This document shows, one piece after another, positions 16,799 to 27,778 of a stretch of DNA of 64,000 nucleotides. The notes under the pieces are model-generated. The model was not told the DNA's origin, ran no database searches, and saw only the letters and a program-made list of their open reading frames with translations. The position numbers and the translations under genes were made by a program. Position 1 is the first letter of the stretch, and the number at the start of each line of letters is the position of its first letter. Source of the stretch: Phycisphaerales bacterium (GTDB lineage: Bacteria > Planctomycetota > Phycisphaerae > Phycisphaerales > UBA1924); assembly GCA_023382935.1 (NCBI GenBank), contig JAHDXL010000010.1, positions 1 through 64,000 of the forward strand, given 5' to 3'.

Positions 16799-17685
16799 GC
16801 GGCCCTGTAATAGACGAAGCGGCGTGCCAGTGCGAGCAGGCCGAGCGTCAGCCCGAGCGTGACCAGCAGTTGCAGCCAGGCGAGCGCGCTGGCGTATCCC
16901 ATCTTGCCGTACTCGAAGGCGGAGCGGAACACGTACATCGAGTAGACGAGCGTCGAGTCGTTGGGCCCGCCCTTGGTCATGATGTAGGGAATGGCGAAGA
17001 CCTGGAGCGACCAGATGACGCTCATGATGACGTTGAACAGGACGGCCGGGGAGATCATCGGCAGCGTGACGTTCCGGAAGCGGGACACGGGCCCGGCGCC
17101 GTCAATCGCGGCGGCCTCGCGCAGGGAGACGGGCACGTCGCGCAGCGCGGCGCCGTAGATGACCACGGCCGAGCCGACCATCCACAGACTCATGAAGATC
17201 AGGCTTCCCATCGCCAGACCGGGCAACCCGAGCCAGTTGGGCGGGTGCTCGACGCCGACGGCCCGCAGCGTGACGTTGATGAGCCCGGTGTTGGGGTTGT
17301 AGATCCACATCCACCCCAGGGAAACGGCGACGATGGGCACAAGCGTGGGGAGGAAGACGATGGCGCGGACGAGGCCGCGCCAGCGCAGCGGCAGATCGAG
17401 CAGCAGCGCCAGGGCGAGCGACAGAACAGTGCCCAGCGTCACCGTGCCTAGGGCGTACACCAACGTGTTCCGCAGCGAGAGGAAGAAGAGTTTGTCGGAG
17501 GCGATGGCGCGGTAGTTGTCCAGCCCGATCCATACGGGCGGCTCGAGCAGCGCGTAGTCAGTGAAACTGTAATAGACGCTCATCGCGGCGGGCACGGCCA
17601 TGAAGGCGAGGAAACCGATGATCCACGGGGAGACCCAGAGGAGGCCGGCGGCCTGATCGCGCGCGGCGGCGGAGAAGCGCGACAT
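16795..17685 (-). CDS. Sugar ABC transporter permease, MalF/UgpA type
   Basis: 296 aa, six predicted helices. The EAA loop is SLREAAAIDGAGPVSRFRNVTLPM, and the LVYSMYVFRSAFEYGKMGYASA block is typical of MalF/UgpA permeases. The start is the ATG at 17685, sharing one base with the upstream solute-binding-protein stop. It forms a heterodimer with the MalG-type permease encoded next. Confidence 0.92.
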   Translation of the reverse strand: MSRFSAAARDQAAGLLWVSPWIIGFLAFMAVPAAMSVYYSFTDYALLEPPVWIGLDNYRAIASDKLFFLSLRNTLVYALGTVTLGTVLSLALALLLDLPLRWRGLVRAIVFLPTLVPIVAVSLGWMWIYNPNTGLINVTLRAVGVEHPPNWLGLPGLAMGSLIFMSLWMVGSAVVIYGAALRDVPVSLREAAAIDGAGPVSRFRNVTLPMISPAVLFNVIMSVIWSLQVFAIPYIMTKGGPNDSTLVYSMYVFRSAFEYGKMGYASALAWLQLLVTLGLTLGLLALARRFVYYRAA

Positions 17686-19058
17686 CACCCGGCCTCCCTC
17701 GCGGCGTCGCGGCGCCGGCGGATGTCGGCGGCCCGGTCGAGTTCTCGCTGAAGCCGCGCCTCGAGCGCGCTCAGCGTGCCGCGCACATCGGCCCCGTCCC
17801 ACACGGCGTCAAAGGCGCTGGTCGTCTCGTCGGCAAAGCGCTCCCACGCGCTGGTCTGCGGGAGCACGCTGACGCGCGGGCTCTTGGCGATTGCGTCGAA
17901 CACCTCGACCGCCCGGTTGGGATGCGTGCTCCGGAACTGATCGGAGACCTGGCGCAGCGGCGAAGGTTTGCAGTGCAGCGAACACAGGCGTTCCTGCACG
18001 TCCTGCCGCTGCATGAACTGGAGAAACTCATAGGCTTCGTCCGGGTGCGGACACCCGCGCGGGATCATGATGACGTCGGCCTCGAGCAGTCCGCGGGGCT
18101 GATCGGGGTCGGGCATCCCGGGGGCCAGCGGCACCGGGGCGGCGAAGAAGTCGAGGTCGGGGTTGTACTGCCTGACGAAGTTGGCGATCCACGGGCCCTG
18201 CACGATCATGGCGGTTCGCTGCGAAATGAACGGGTCGCCCGGTCCGTGCATGGAGCGCCCGAAGTCCTGGGCGAAGGCGCGCACGGCCGCAGGCCCGAGT
18301 CGAGCCGCCGAGCGCTGCACCCACTCATATGCGGCCACGCAGCCGGGCGAGGCGATGGTGCAGCGGTTCGTGGGCTTGTCGTAGATGGGCGCGTCGAAGA
18401 GCATGGGCCAGGTGTAGGGCCACCACAGGGGGAGGATGGCGCCGAAGCCCAGTTGGGTGATGCGTCCGCGTGTGTCGCGCTGCGTGAGTGCGTCGGCGAA
18501 ATCGAGCAGTTGCTCGGTGGTGCGAGGGGGAGAGTCGGGGTCGAGCCCGGCCTGGCGGAAGAGGCGTCGGTTGTAGTAGAGCCCGAGTGTGTAGCAGGTG
18601 TTGACGCCCGCCCACGGCACGCCGTCGGGCGCGAGCAGCGCGGCGATGCCCGGCGCGTAGCGGTCGAGGTCGAAGACGCCGCGGTGGGCGAACTCGGTCA
18701 GCGGCATGATGGCGCGTGCGGCCGAGTAGACCGGGATCGAGAATGTGAACAGGCCCACGAGATCGGGCGGGTCGCCGCCGCCGATGGCGACCATGGCCTT
18801 GCTGGTGATGTCCGACACGCTGAGCAGTCGGACCCACAGGCGGTCCTGCGAATGATTGAACCAGTCGACGATCTGCTGGAGGGCGGCGCCCTCGGGCCCG
18901 GTCCACTTTTCCCAGTAGGTCAGTTCGATGCGCCCGCGCGGGGCGCGGCGGGCGGCGCGCGTGCGGTCGGGCCAGAAGACGTAGCCCGCGCCGGCGGCCA
19001 GCGCGCCGAGCAGGGCGGCGCGGCGCGAAATCTCCCATGGACCGGCCCGCTCGCGCAT
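17685..19058 (-). CDS. Extracellular sugar-binding protein, Tat-type signal
   Basis: 457 aa, family 1 solute-binding protein. The N-terminus has a twin-arginine motif, ISRRAALLGALAAGAG, pointing to Tat export. The fold is recognisable from LTYWEKWTGPEGAALQQIVDWFN, the PDLVGLF strand, LYYNRRLFRQAGLDPDSPP and the C-terminal DEAYEFLQFMQRQD. It feeds the two permeases downstream. The substrate is not shown by sequence, but the sialidase-like protein as first gene suggests an oligosaccharide. Confidence 0.9.
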   Translation of the reverse strand: MRERAGPWEISRRAALLGALAAGAGYVFWPDRTRAARRAPRGRIELTYWEKWTGPEGAALQQIVDWFNHSQDRLWVRLLSVSDITSKAMVAIGGGDPPDLVGLFTFSIPVYSAARAIMPLTEFAHRGVFDLDRYAPGIAALLAPDGVPWAGVNTCYTLGLYYNRRLFRQAGLDPDSPPRTTEQLLDFADALTQRDTRGRITQLGFGAILPLWWPYTWPMLFDAPIYDKPTNRCTIASPGCVAAYEWVQRSAARLGPAAVRAFAQDFGRSMHGPGDPFISQRTAMIVQGPWIANFVRQYNPDLDFFAAPVPLAPGMPDPDQPRGLLEADVIMIPRGCPHPDEAYEFLQFMQRQDVQERLCSLHCKPSPLRQVSDQFRSTHPNRAVEVFDAIAKSPRVSVLPQTSAWERFADETTSAFDAVWDGADVRGTLSALEARLQRELDRAADIRRRRDAAREAG

Positions 19059-19064
19059 CAGCGT

Positions 19065-20279
19065 TCAGTCGCCTCCCTTGGCCAGTGCGTCGATTTCGTC
19101 GAGCGCGAAGCGCGTGCTGAGGATGAAGGGCTGCTCGCCCGGTGTCCAATGGCCGTAGGTGGTGACGACGAACGTGCCGTCAGGCAGCAGTTCAAGCCCG
19201 GGGTACGTCGTGTCCCAGCCGCGTGTGTTGTCGCCGAGGCGAAGGCGATACTGCCCCGGTGTCTGGTGGATCAGGTCGTCATACGTCCCGACCCACGCGA
19301 CCCAGTCTCCCTCGGTGAGGCTGCCGATGCCAAGTGTGTCGATGTTGGCCTCACGTGAGAAGGAACCGGCGTTCTTCGGGCGCGAGTTGTCGCGGAAGGT
19401 GCACACAATTCGGCCGTCGGGTGCGTACTTGAGCGTGTGCCGGTCGCCGGTGAGCGACGCGGGCAGTTCCGATGGCTGGCTCCACGTTGCGCCCTCGTCG
19501 TCGGAAAAGATGATCTGCGAGCGTTTGGCACCGGCGTTTTCGCGCAACAGGACCGCGAGTTGTGTTCCATCGGGCGAGCGAATCGCCCCTGGTTCGCAAA
19601 GGTGAAGGTCGGAGCGGGCGAGCACTGCTTCCGGCTTCGACCAGGTCAGTCCGCCGTCGTCAGAGAAAGTCTGGTAGAGCGTGAACACCACCGGCGTCTG
19701 CTGAGAGGTTTCGCGTGTGAAGAAGCGCCCGTCGTCGTGAAACATCGCCAGGTAACGGCCGGGAGTCTTGAGCGGCTCGACAAAGCCCATCACCACGATG
19801 CCGCCCCAGTCGCCGGCTGGCTCGAGTTCGCTCCACGTCGCGCCGTCGTCTTTGCTCACCGCCCGTCGAGCCGGATAGAGGCCCGACCACAGGATCAGAC
19901 GCTTGACGCCTTCGGCGTCAGTGACGCGGTGAATCGTCGGGACTTCCCGGCTGGTCTGCCAACTCTCCGGGGTGGGCAGGCGGTCGGACCAGGTTCGTCC
20001 GCCGTCGTCGGAACGCTTCATGACGATGGCCCCCCCGCCGTGCCCTTTGGGGTAAACCGCGATGATGGTGCGGCCATCTTCGAGCAGCACGGTTGAGACG
20101 TGCCCAAGGTACTGGCCCGGCTCGCGATCAACCACAACCTGGCGTGAGGTATCGCGGGCCAGGTCGATGATGGGGACACCGAGGTTGTTGCGCGGGTCGT
20201 CGGTCGGCATGATGCGGACCTGCGCCGATGCGGCGACGCAGAGCCAGGCAAGACACGCCAACAGGGCGGCAATGTTCAT
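19065..20279 (-). CDS. Secreted BNR-repeat sialidase-like protein
   Basis: 404 aa. A signal peptide ends at about residue 19 (ASAQ). At least four Asp-box repeats are visible: SDDGGRTW, SKDDGATW, SDDGGLTW and SDDEGATW, which mark a six-bladed sialidase-type propeller. The FRIP/RIP arginine motif of true neuraminidases is not evident, so the activity could be another glycan hydrolase or lyase. It is the first gene of the operon and lies 6 nt before the solute-binding protein, which links it to glycan uptake. Confidence 0.85.
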   Translation of the reverse strand: MNIAALLACLAWLCVAASAQVRIMPTDDPRNNLGVPIIDLARDTSRQVVVDREPGQYLGHVSTVLLEDGRTIIAVYPKGHGGGAIVMKRSDDGGRTWSDRLPTPESWQTSREVPTIHRVTDAEGVKRLILWSGLYPARRAVSKDDGATWSELEPAGDWGGIVVMGFVEPLKTPGRYLAMFHDDGRFFTRETSQQTPVVFTLYQTFSDDGGLTWSKPEAVLARSDLHLCEPGAIRSPDGTQLAVLLRENAGAKRSQIIFSDDEGATWSQPSELPASLTGDRHTLKYAPDGRIVCTFRDNSRPKNAGSFSREANIDTLGIGSLTEGDWVAWVGTYDDLIHQTPGQYRLRLGDNTRGWDTTYPGLELLPDGTFVVTTYGHWTPGEQPFILSTRFALDEIDALAKGGD

Positions 20280-20430
20280 GCCCCGATAATACCGCAGCGG
20301 GTACGGGCCGCATGGCGCCGATCGCTGATCGCGGCCTGATCAGGATTGCCTCCCACACCGGCCGGGAAGTGTTGAATGCGTTGCTTTGTCCGAGGCCTAT
20401 GTGTAGCGTGGGCCCCACGAAACCGAAGGG

Positions 20431-21204
20431 ATGGTGATGTTGTTGAGAAGGTTGGCGGTTCTGCTTTTTTTCGCCTCGGCCGGATCGATCGCCTTGGCTC
20501 AGTTGGCTGTGTTTCAGGGTTCGAGCGTGGACGAAGCCGCGTGGCGCGCCGCGGCCGGCGGCGCGGTCCCCATCGAGACCTTCGAAGGCTACGTTGGCAC
20601 ACCCGACACCACTCCCACGGGCGACCCCGTGGCCATCCTTCCCGGTCTTGGCGTGACGCTCGAAACCAACGCGGCGGGCGTGTTTCCCGGCGTGTACGCC
20701 GACGCCGCCTTCGCCCACTCCGGCGTGAATCAACTCTCGAACTTCGGCGCGGGGGCGCCGCCTTTTTCGGACTTCCACGTGCGCCCCGTTCCCGGGAAGT
20801 ACCTCCGCGCAATCGGCTTCTGGCAGTGCGATCCGCAGGGCGACCAGATTGTCGACGCCTATGCCTTCAACGGCTTCCGGCTCGGCTCCATCACGGCGCG
20901 GGCTAACGACGGCTCGGGCGGCAACTTCGCCGGCTTCGTCTCCAGTCATCCCGTTGCCTATGTGCGCTTTCGAGGCCACTTCGGCGATGGGTACAACCAC
21001 ATCGATGACCTTCAGATCGTGCTGGGCGAAATCTGCCCGGTCGATCTGGCTGTTGATAACCGGCTCGACTTCTACGACGTGCAGGCGTTCTTGAGTATGT
21101 TTGCGGCCGCGGATCCGCGCGCCGACCTGACTGAGGACGGGGTCATCAACTTCTTCGACGTGCAGGCGTATCTGCAGGCGTATTCGAGGGGTTGCCCCTG
21201 GTGA
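20431..21204 (+). CDS. Secreted protein with dockerin-like C-terminus
   Basis: 257 aa (ATG at 20431; a second ATG at 20437 is equally good, with GAAGG just before). There is a signal peptide to about residue 23 (IALAQ). The middle ~170 residues are a beta-rich domain, including YAFNGFRLGSITA and YVRFRGHFGDGYNHIDDLQI, as in secreted planctomycete proteins with an ID-x-L-x-hydrophobic end. The last ~55 residues hold two dockerin/EF-hand-like repeats, VDNRLDFYDVQAFLSMF and TEDGVINFFDVQAYLQAY. The same repeat type closes the large protein at 41234-42991. It is convergent with the sugar importer operon. Confidence 0.8.
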   Translation: MVMLLRRLAVLLFFASAGSIALAQLAVFQGSSVDEAAWRAAAGGAVPIETFEGYVGTPDTTPTGDPVAILPGLGVTLETNAAGVFPGVYADAAFAHSGVNQLSNFGAGAPPFSDFHVRPVPGKYLRAIGFWQCDPQGDQIVDAYAFNGFRLGSITARANDGSGGNFAGFVSSHPVAYVRFRGHFGDGYNHIDDLQIVLGEICPVDLAVDNRLDFYDVQAFLSMFAAADPRADLTEDGVINFFDVQAYLQAYSRGCPW

Positions 21205-21268
21205 GGTTTGCCTGTCGTCGAGTTGGCGCTGCGGGCGCGCTGCCCATGCTGTGAACGGCCTGCACGAT

Positions 21269-22264
21269 TCAGCGCAGGGTGGCGCGCTGGCGCACCTGGT
21301 CGATGGCGACGGCCGCGACGATGATGCCGCCGGTCATGACTTCCTGGATCCACTTGGGCCAGCCCATGAGCACGCCTCCGGCGCCGAGGACGCCGATGAT
21401 GAGGGCGCCGATGATGGTGCCGGAGATGGTGCCCTCGCCGCCCATGAGGCTGCCGCCGCCGATGACGACGGCAGCGATGACGGCCAGTTCGAGCCCGACG
21501 GCGGTGGTGGGGTCACCAAGACCGATGTAGGAAAACTGGAGAACGCCCGCCACACCGGCGAATAGCCCGGCGAGGGTATAGACGATGAGCCTGGTGCGCC
21601 ACACGCTGACGCCGCAGAGGCGCGCGGTCTTCTCGTTGCTTCCGATGGCGAAGATGTGCCGCCCGAGCACGGTGTAGCGGAGCATCAGGGCCGTGAGCAG
21701 TGCGAGCACCAGCACCAGCCAGACACCGGGCGGGAGTTGAATCCACCGCCAAGGCTGCTGGCGCACCGAATCGAGCATCGGGTTGATCCAGGTCTCGGGG
21801 GCCGAAATGGCGGCATTTCCGGCAAGGCCCTTGCCAAGCCCGCGGACGATCTGCAGCGTTCCGAGCGTCACGATGAAGGGAACAATGCGCAGCGACGTGA
21901 TCAGCGCACCATTGATCAGCCCGACCAGCGCGCCCGCGCCGACGCCGCCGAGCACCGCCAGCAGCGCCCACAGGGCCGAGGGGTCGTGGGGTGCTGCGCG
22001 CAGAATGCGCGCGATGACGACGACCGTCATCGCCACCACCGACCCGACGGAAAGGTCGATGCCCGCGGCGATGATGACCAGCGTGGCGCCGATGGCGGCC
22101 GCGGAAACCACCGCCGACTGCACGAGGATGTTCTCGATGTTGCGGACATCCACGAAGCGCCCCTCGGGCACCAGCAGCGCAAAGAGGGCAAAGACCAGCG
22201 CCAGCGCCCCGACGCGGGCGGCGAGCGAAACCACCTGTCGTACGCTGAATCCCCATCCGTTCAT
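21269..22264 (-). CDS. Sugar ABC transporter permease, RbsC type
   Basis: 331 aa, about ten membrane helices. The family blocks are present: VIIAAGIDLSVGSVVAM, VGLINGALIT.VPFIVTLGTLQIVRG, and GSNEKTARLCGVSV. It belongs to the CUT2 class that takes monosaccharides. It is the last gene of the seven-gene L-fucose operon, and its start overlaps the ATPase stop. Confidence 0.93.
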   Translation of the reverse strand: MNGWGFSVRQVVSLAARVGALALVFALFALLVPEGRFVDVRNIENILVQSAVVSAAAIGATLVIIAAGIDLSVGSVVAMTVVVIARILRAAPHDPSALWALLAVLGGVGAGALVGLINGALITSLRIVPFIVTLGTLQIVRGLGKGLAGNAAISAPETWINPMLDSVRQQPWRWIQLPPGVWLVLVLALLTALMLRYTVLGRHIFAIGSNEKTARLCGVSVWRTRLIVYTLAGLFAGVAGVLQFSYIGLGDPTTAVGLELAVIAAVVIGGGSLMGGEGTISGTIIGALIIGVLGAGGVLMGWPKWIQEVMTGGIIVAAVAIDQVRQRATLR

Positions 22265-23787
22265 GCAACCTCCTGTCCGGTTGCCGCCAGCATGAGCGTG
22301 TGCTCGGTCCAGTCCGACGCCGGGCGGGCCGGTCCCAGGCGCCCGCGCGTCATCACGGCGATGCGGTCGCACACGCCGAGCAGTTCCGGAAGATAACTCG
22401 AAACCAGCAGGATCGCCCGGGCCCGCGTCCCCCCGCCGGTGCCGAGTCGGCCCGAGGCCAGTTGATCGATCAGCGCGTAGATCTGGCTTTTGGAGCCCAC
22501 GTCGATGCCGCGCGTGGGTTCGTCGAGCAACAGCACGTCGGCGTCGTGATGCAGCAGGCGGGCCACCGCGATCTTCTGCTGATTGCCGCCCGACAGCGCG
22601 TTCACCGGTTGCGAAACGCTGCGGCAGCGGACTGCCAGGGCCCCGGCCCAGCGGGCGGCAGCGGCGTTCTCAAGCGAAGGACGGACCAGGCCTCCCGGTC
22701 CCAGCCCGCGCAGGCGCGACAGCGTGCAGTTGTGCGCGATTGAGCGCGTCAGCATCAACCCCTCGCTCTTGCGGTCTTCGGAAACCATGCCGACGCCGGC
22801 CCGCCACATGCCGCCCGGGCTGCGGGGACTTTTCGCCGCGCCGGCGACATTGACGCTGCCCGAGCGGACCGCGTCGAGCCGGAACACCGAGCGCAGCAGT
22901 TCGGTCCGCCCGGCCCCGATCAGACCCGCGATGCCGACCACTTCGCCGCGATGCAGCGTGAGCGTGGCCTCGATCGGAAGTGTGCGCCCCGCAAGACGAT
23001 CGATCGTCAGCACCGGGTCGCCGGGTGAGCGGGCCGAGCGCGGGTAGAGATCCTGGACCTCGCGCCCGACCATCATGCGGACGATCTGCGGGATCTGCGC
23101 GTCGCGGGTCACTCCTTCGCCGACCGACTGCCCGTCGCGCAGCACCACGAAGCGATCGGAGATCTCCATGACTTCTTCGAGGAAGTGCGAGATGTAGACG
23201 ACACCGATGCCCTGGGCGCGCAGTTCAGCGATCAACTGGAAGAGGCGACGGACATCCTCGCGCCCCAGGCTGCTGGTCGGCTCGTCGAGCACGAGGACGC
23301 GGAATCCGGTGGCCACGGCGCGGGCCAGTTCGACCAGTTGCCGCTGTGCCGGGCTGAGCGAGTCCACGCGGCGCGAGGGTTCGACGCCGGGCAGGCCGAC
23401 GCGGGACAAAGCCTCCCTCGTGCGATTGCTCGCCTCCTTGCGTTGCAGCACAGGCCCGCAGCGAGGTTCGGCGCCCAGCAGCACGTTGTCCACCACCGAG
23501 AGGTGTGGCGCCAGCGAGAGTTCCTGGTGGATCATCGCGATGCCGGCCTGGCGTGCGTCGAGCGGCCCGCGCGGGCGATAAGGCTGCCCGCCCAGCCGCA
23601 TCGAGCCCTCGTCGGGCGCATAGACGCCCGAGAGGACGTTCATCAGCGTGCTCTTGCCGGCGCCGTTCTCGCCGACCAGCGCGAGCACCTGCCCGGGTTG
23701 CAGTTGGAGATCCACTCCGCGCAGGGCGAGCGTGGCGCCGAAGCGCTTGTGCACGCCGTGCATTTCCAGCAGCGGGCCCGCGTCCAC
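22261..23787 (-). CDS. Sugar ABC transporter double ATPase, RbsA type
   Basis: 508 aa with two fused nucleotide-binding domains. The N-terminal half has Walker A GENGAGKST, signature LSPAQRQLVELARA and Walker B VLVLDEPTSSL. The C-terminal half has the degenerate Walker A GLIGAGRTELL, signature LSGGNQQKIAVAR and LLLDEPTRGIDVG. This asymmetry is normal for RbsA/MglA/XylG. The GTG at 23787 is 1 nt after the solute-binding-protein stop. Confidence 0.93.
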   Translation of the reverse strand: MDAGPLLEMHGVHKRFGATLALRGVDLQLQPGQVLALVGENGAGKSTLMNVLSGVYAPDEGSMRLGGQPYRPRGPLDARQAGIAMIHQELSLAPHLSVVDNVLLGAEPRCGPVLQRKEASNRTREALSRVGLPGVEPSRRVDSLSPAQRQLVELARAVATGFRVLVLDEPTSSLGREDVRRLFQLIAELRAQGIGVVYISHFLEEVMEISDRFVVLRDGQSVGEGVTRDAQIPQIVRMMVGREVQDLYPRSARSPGDPVLTIDRLAGRTLPIEATLTLHRGEVVGIAGLIGAGRTELLRSVFRLDAVRSGSVNVAGAAKSPRSPGGMWRAGVGMVSEDRKSEGLMLTRSIAHNCTLSRLRGLGPGGLVRPSLENAAAARWAGALAVRCRSVSQPVNALSGGNQQKIAVARLLHHDADVLLLDEPTRGIDVGSKSQIYALIDQLASGRLGTGGGTRARAILLVSSYLPELLGVCDRIAVMTRGRLGPARPASDWTEHTLMLAATGQEVA

Positions 23788-23788
23788 G

Positions 23789-24808
23789 TCAGTCCTTGAG
23801 CCCGAGCAGTTTGCGGATCTCGGGCCTGTCCAGGTCGGGCAGCGTGACCAGTGTGACGCCGGTGTCGATGTACTTGGGCACGTCCTGACCGCGCAGGTGG
23901 GCCAGCATGGTCCGCACGCCCGTGTAGCCCATGCCGTAGGGATCCTGCACGATCAGGCCCTGGATCTTGTTCCCCTTCAGCCCGTTGATGAGTTCTTCGG
24001 ACGAATCGAAGCCCATGGCCACGACGTTGACCGCCACCCCCTGCTTGGCCAGCCGGTCGAGAGCACGCATCATGCCGATGGTGGTGGGCAGATTGGCCGC
24101 GAACATGCCTTCGACCTCGAGTTTGCCATTGACCACATACCGGTTGAGCATGTTGGTGGCCACGTCGATGGCGCCTTCGGTTGTGCCGTTGGTGAACTGT
24201 GACTCGAGCAGTTGGGGGCCCTGGGCCTCGGCGACGGCCTCTTCAAAGCCGGCTTCGCGGGCCCGCGTGCTGCCCGAGCCTTCGGTGTAGCGGAGCATGA
24301 GCAGACGTTGCGGGGTGCCGGCGGTGCGATCGATGATTGCCTTTCCGGCCAGTTTGCCGCCCGCCCTGTTGTCGGTGGCGACGAAACTGACATAGGCGTC
24401 GCCATCGAGGTTGGAGTCAAAGACCACCACCGGCACACCTGCATCGACGGCGTTCTGCACCGGGCGGACCAGCGCCTCGTGCGAAGTGGGAGCAATCACG
24501 ATGCCCCGGGCCCCGGCGCTGACCATGTTCTCGAGTATGCGCCGCTGCTCGTCGTGGCGCGTCTCGGTGCTGGGTCCGTCCCAGAGCATCTCGACGCCTT
24601 CTTCCTTGCACGCGGCCTCGGCGCCGGCCTTGACCGCCAGCCAGAACTCGTGAATGGTGCCCTTGGCGATCACGCCGAGTTTCATTTTCTCGGCCGGTCT
24701 GGGCGACGTGCGTGCATCGCCGCTCGAGCCTGAAGGCTGCGTCGGTGCCTTGGAGCAGGCGCCCAGCAGGGCGCTCACAAGAACGAGGGCAAGTGTGCTG
24801 CGTCGCAA
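23789..24808 (-). CDS. Sugar-binding lipoprotein, RbsB type
   Basis: 339 aa from a TTG at 24808; AAAAGGAG lies 7-8 nt upstream and gives the best start. The lipoprotein signal ends in LVSALLGAC. The periplasmic-binding fold of the ribose/LacI class follows: MKLGVIAKGTIHEFWLAVKAG, GIVIAPTSHEALVRPVQNA, GVPVVVFDSNLDGD and FVATDNRAGGKLAG. With the RbsA and RbsC partners it makes a CUT2 importer. Because it sits inside the fucose operon, L-fucose or a related deoxysugar is the likely ligand (inference). Confidence 0.92.
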   Translation of the reverse strand: MRRSTLALVLVSALLGACSKAPTQPSGSSGDARTSPRPAEKMKLGVIAKGTIHEFWLAVKAGAEAACKEEGVEMLWDGPSTETRHDEQRRILENMVSAGARGIVIAPTSHEALVRPVQNAVDAGVPVVVFDSNLDGDAYVSFVATDNRAGGKLAGKAIIDRTAGTPQRLLMLRYTEGSGSTRAREAGFEEAVAEAQGPQLLESQFTNGTTEGAIDVATNMLNRYVVNGKLEVEGMFAANLPTTIGMMRALDRLAKQGVAVNVVAMGFDSSEELINGLKGNKIQGLIVQDPYGMGYTGVRTMLAHLRGQDVPKYIDTGVTLVTLPDLDRPEIRKLLGLKD

Positions 24809-24822
24809 GAGCGGTCTCCTTT

Positions 24823-26911
<2,089 letters not shown>

Positions 26912-26915
<4 letters not shown>

Positions 26916-27778
26916 GTCTTGACTCCATCGAGTTGATACGCCCGCACCGCGTTGCCGCCGAAGATGCCGGCGCGATCTTCGCTCGACAGCCCGCTCAGCA
27001 GCGATTGGGCGGCCTCGAACCAGCGGGCGTAATCGCCGGCGAGATTCAGCACCGGCCAGTCGCTGCCCCAGATCAGCCGGTGCGGGCCGAACGCCTGAAT
27101 GAGCACGTCCACGAAGGGTCGCAAACTCTCGACGCTCCACCCCGGCCCGGCCTCGGTGATCAGGCCGGACACCTTGCACCACGCGCACGACTCGCGGGCC
27201 AGATGCTGCATCCAGTTGGCCCACACCCAGAACGCCCCGTCCTTGCCGTTCGCGATCCTTGGCTTCGCGGCGTGGTCGATCACGCACGGTAGTTCCGGCC
27301 TCTCCTCCAGCAGCCCGGCCAAACTCTCCAGGTACGGCGGCTTGACCAGCGCGTCAAACATCAGCCCCAGTTCGGCGATCGCGTCCCACACCGGCCCGTG
27401 CGCGGGACGACGCAGCCACGCGACATCAGGAATGTCCTGCACCATCGGTCGCACGCCGACGAATCGGCGATGGGCGCACCACTCGGCCAGTTGCGTCACC
27501 GCCGCCAGCGGGCGATCAAAGTCCACCCAGCCGACGACTCCGGCGATCCACGGATGCTCGTCGGCCAGCGAGAGCAGGAAGCGGGTTTCGTCTACCGTGG
27601 GCGCCGCCTGTACCAACACGGTTGCCTGCACGCCACACGCGTCGAGCATCGTTCGCAGATCGTCCGGCTCAAAGTCGCGATAGAGCGGGCCGGTTTCCGG
27701 CCTCAGCCACCCGTAGTCGCCGCGGGCAATGCGCCAGAAGTGCTGATGTGCATCCACGATCGGCGCCGGCTTCTTCAT
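26912..27778 (-). CDS. Amidohydrolase-2 lactonase, probable L-fuconolactonase
   Basis: 288 aa. The metal-dependent TIM-barrel motifs are clear: IVDAHQHFW at the N-terminus, VIDHAAKP in the middle and LIWGSDWPV near the end. This is the usual set for sugar lactonases of the amidohydrolase 2 group that open L-fucono-1,5-lactone or L-rhamnono-lactone. Its place directly before fuconate dehydratase supports the fucose role. The ATG at 27778 overlaps the previous stop. Confidence 0.88.

Noticed and set aside
17922-19358. 478-codon plus-strand open frame
   Set aside because: Antisense to the solute-binding protein and part of the BNR gene, both of which have clear motifs.
20280-20430. Possible -35/-10 promoter (TTGCTT, TATGTG) before the dockerin-like gene
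   Set aside because: The boxes are weak and the spacing is wrong; planctomycete promoters cannot be judged from E. coli consensus here.
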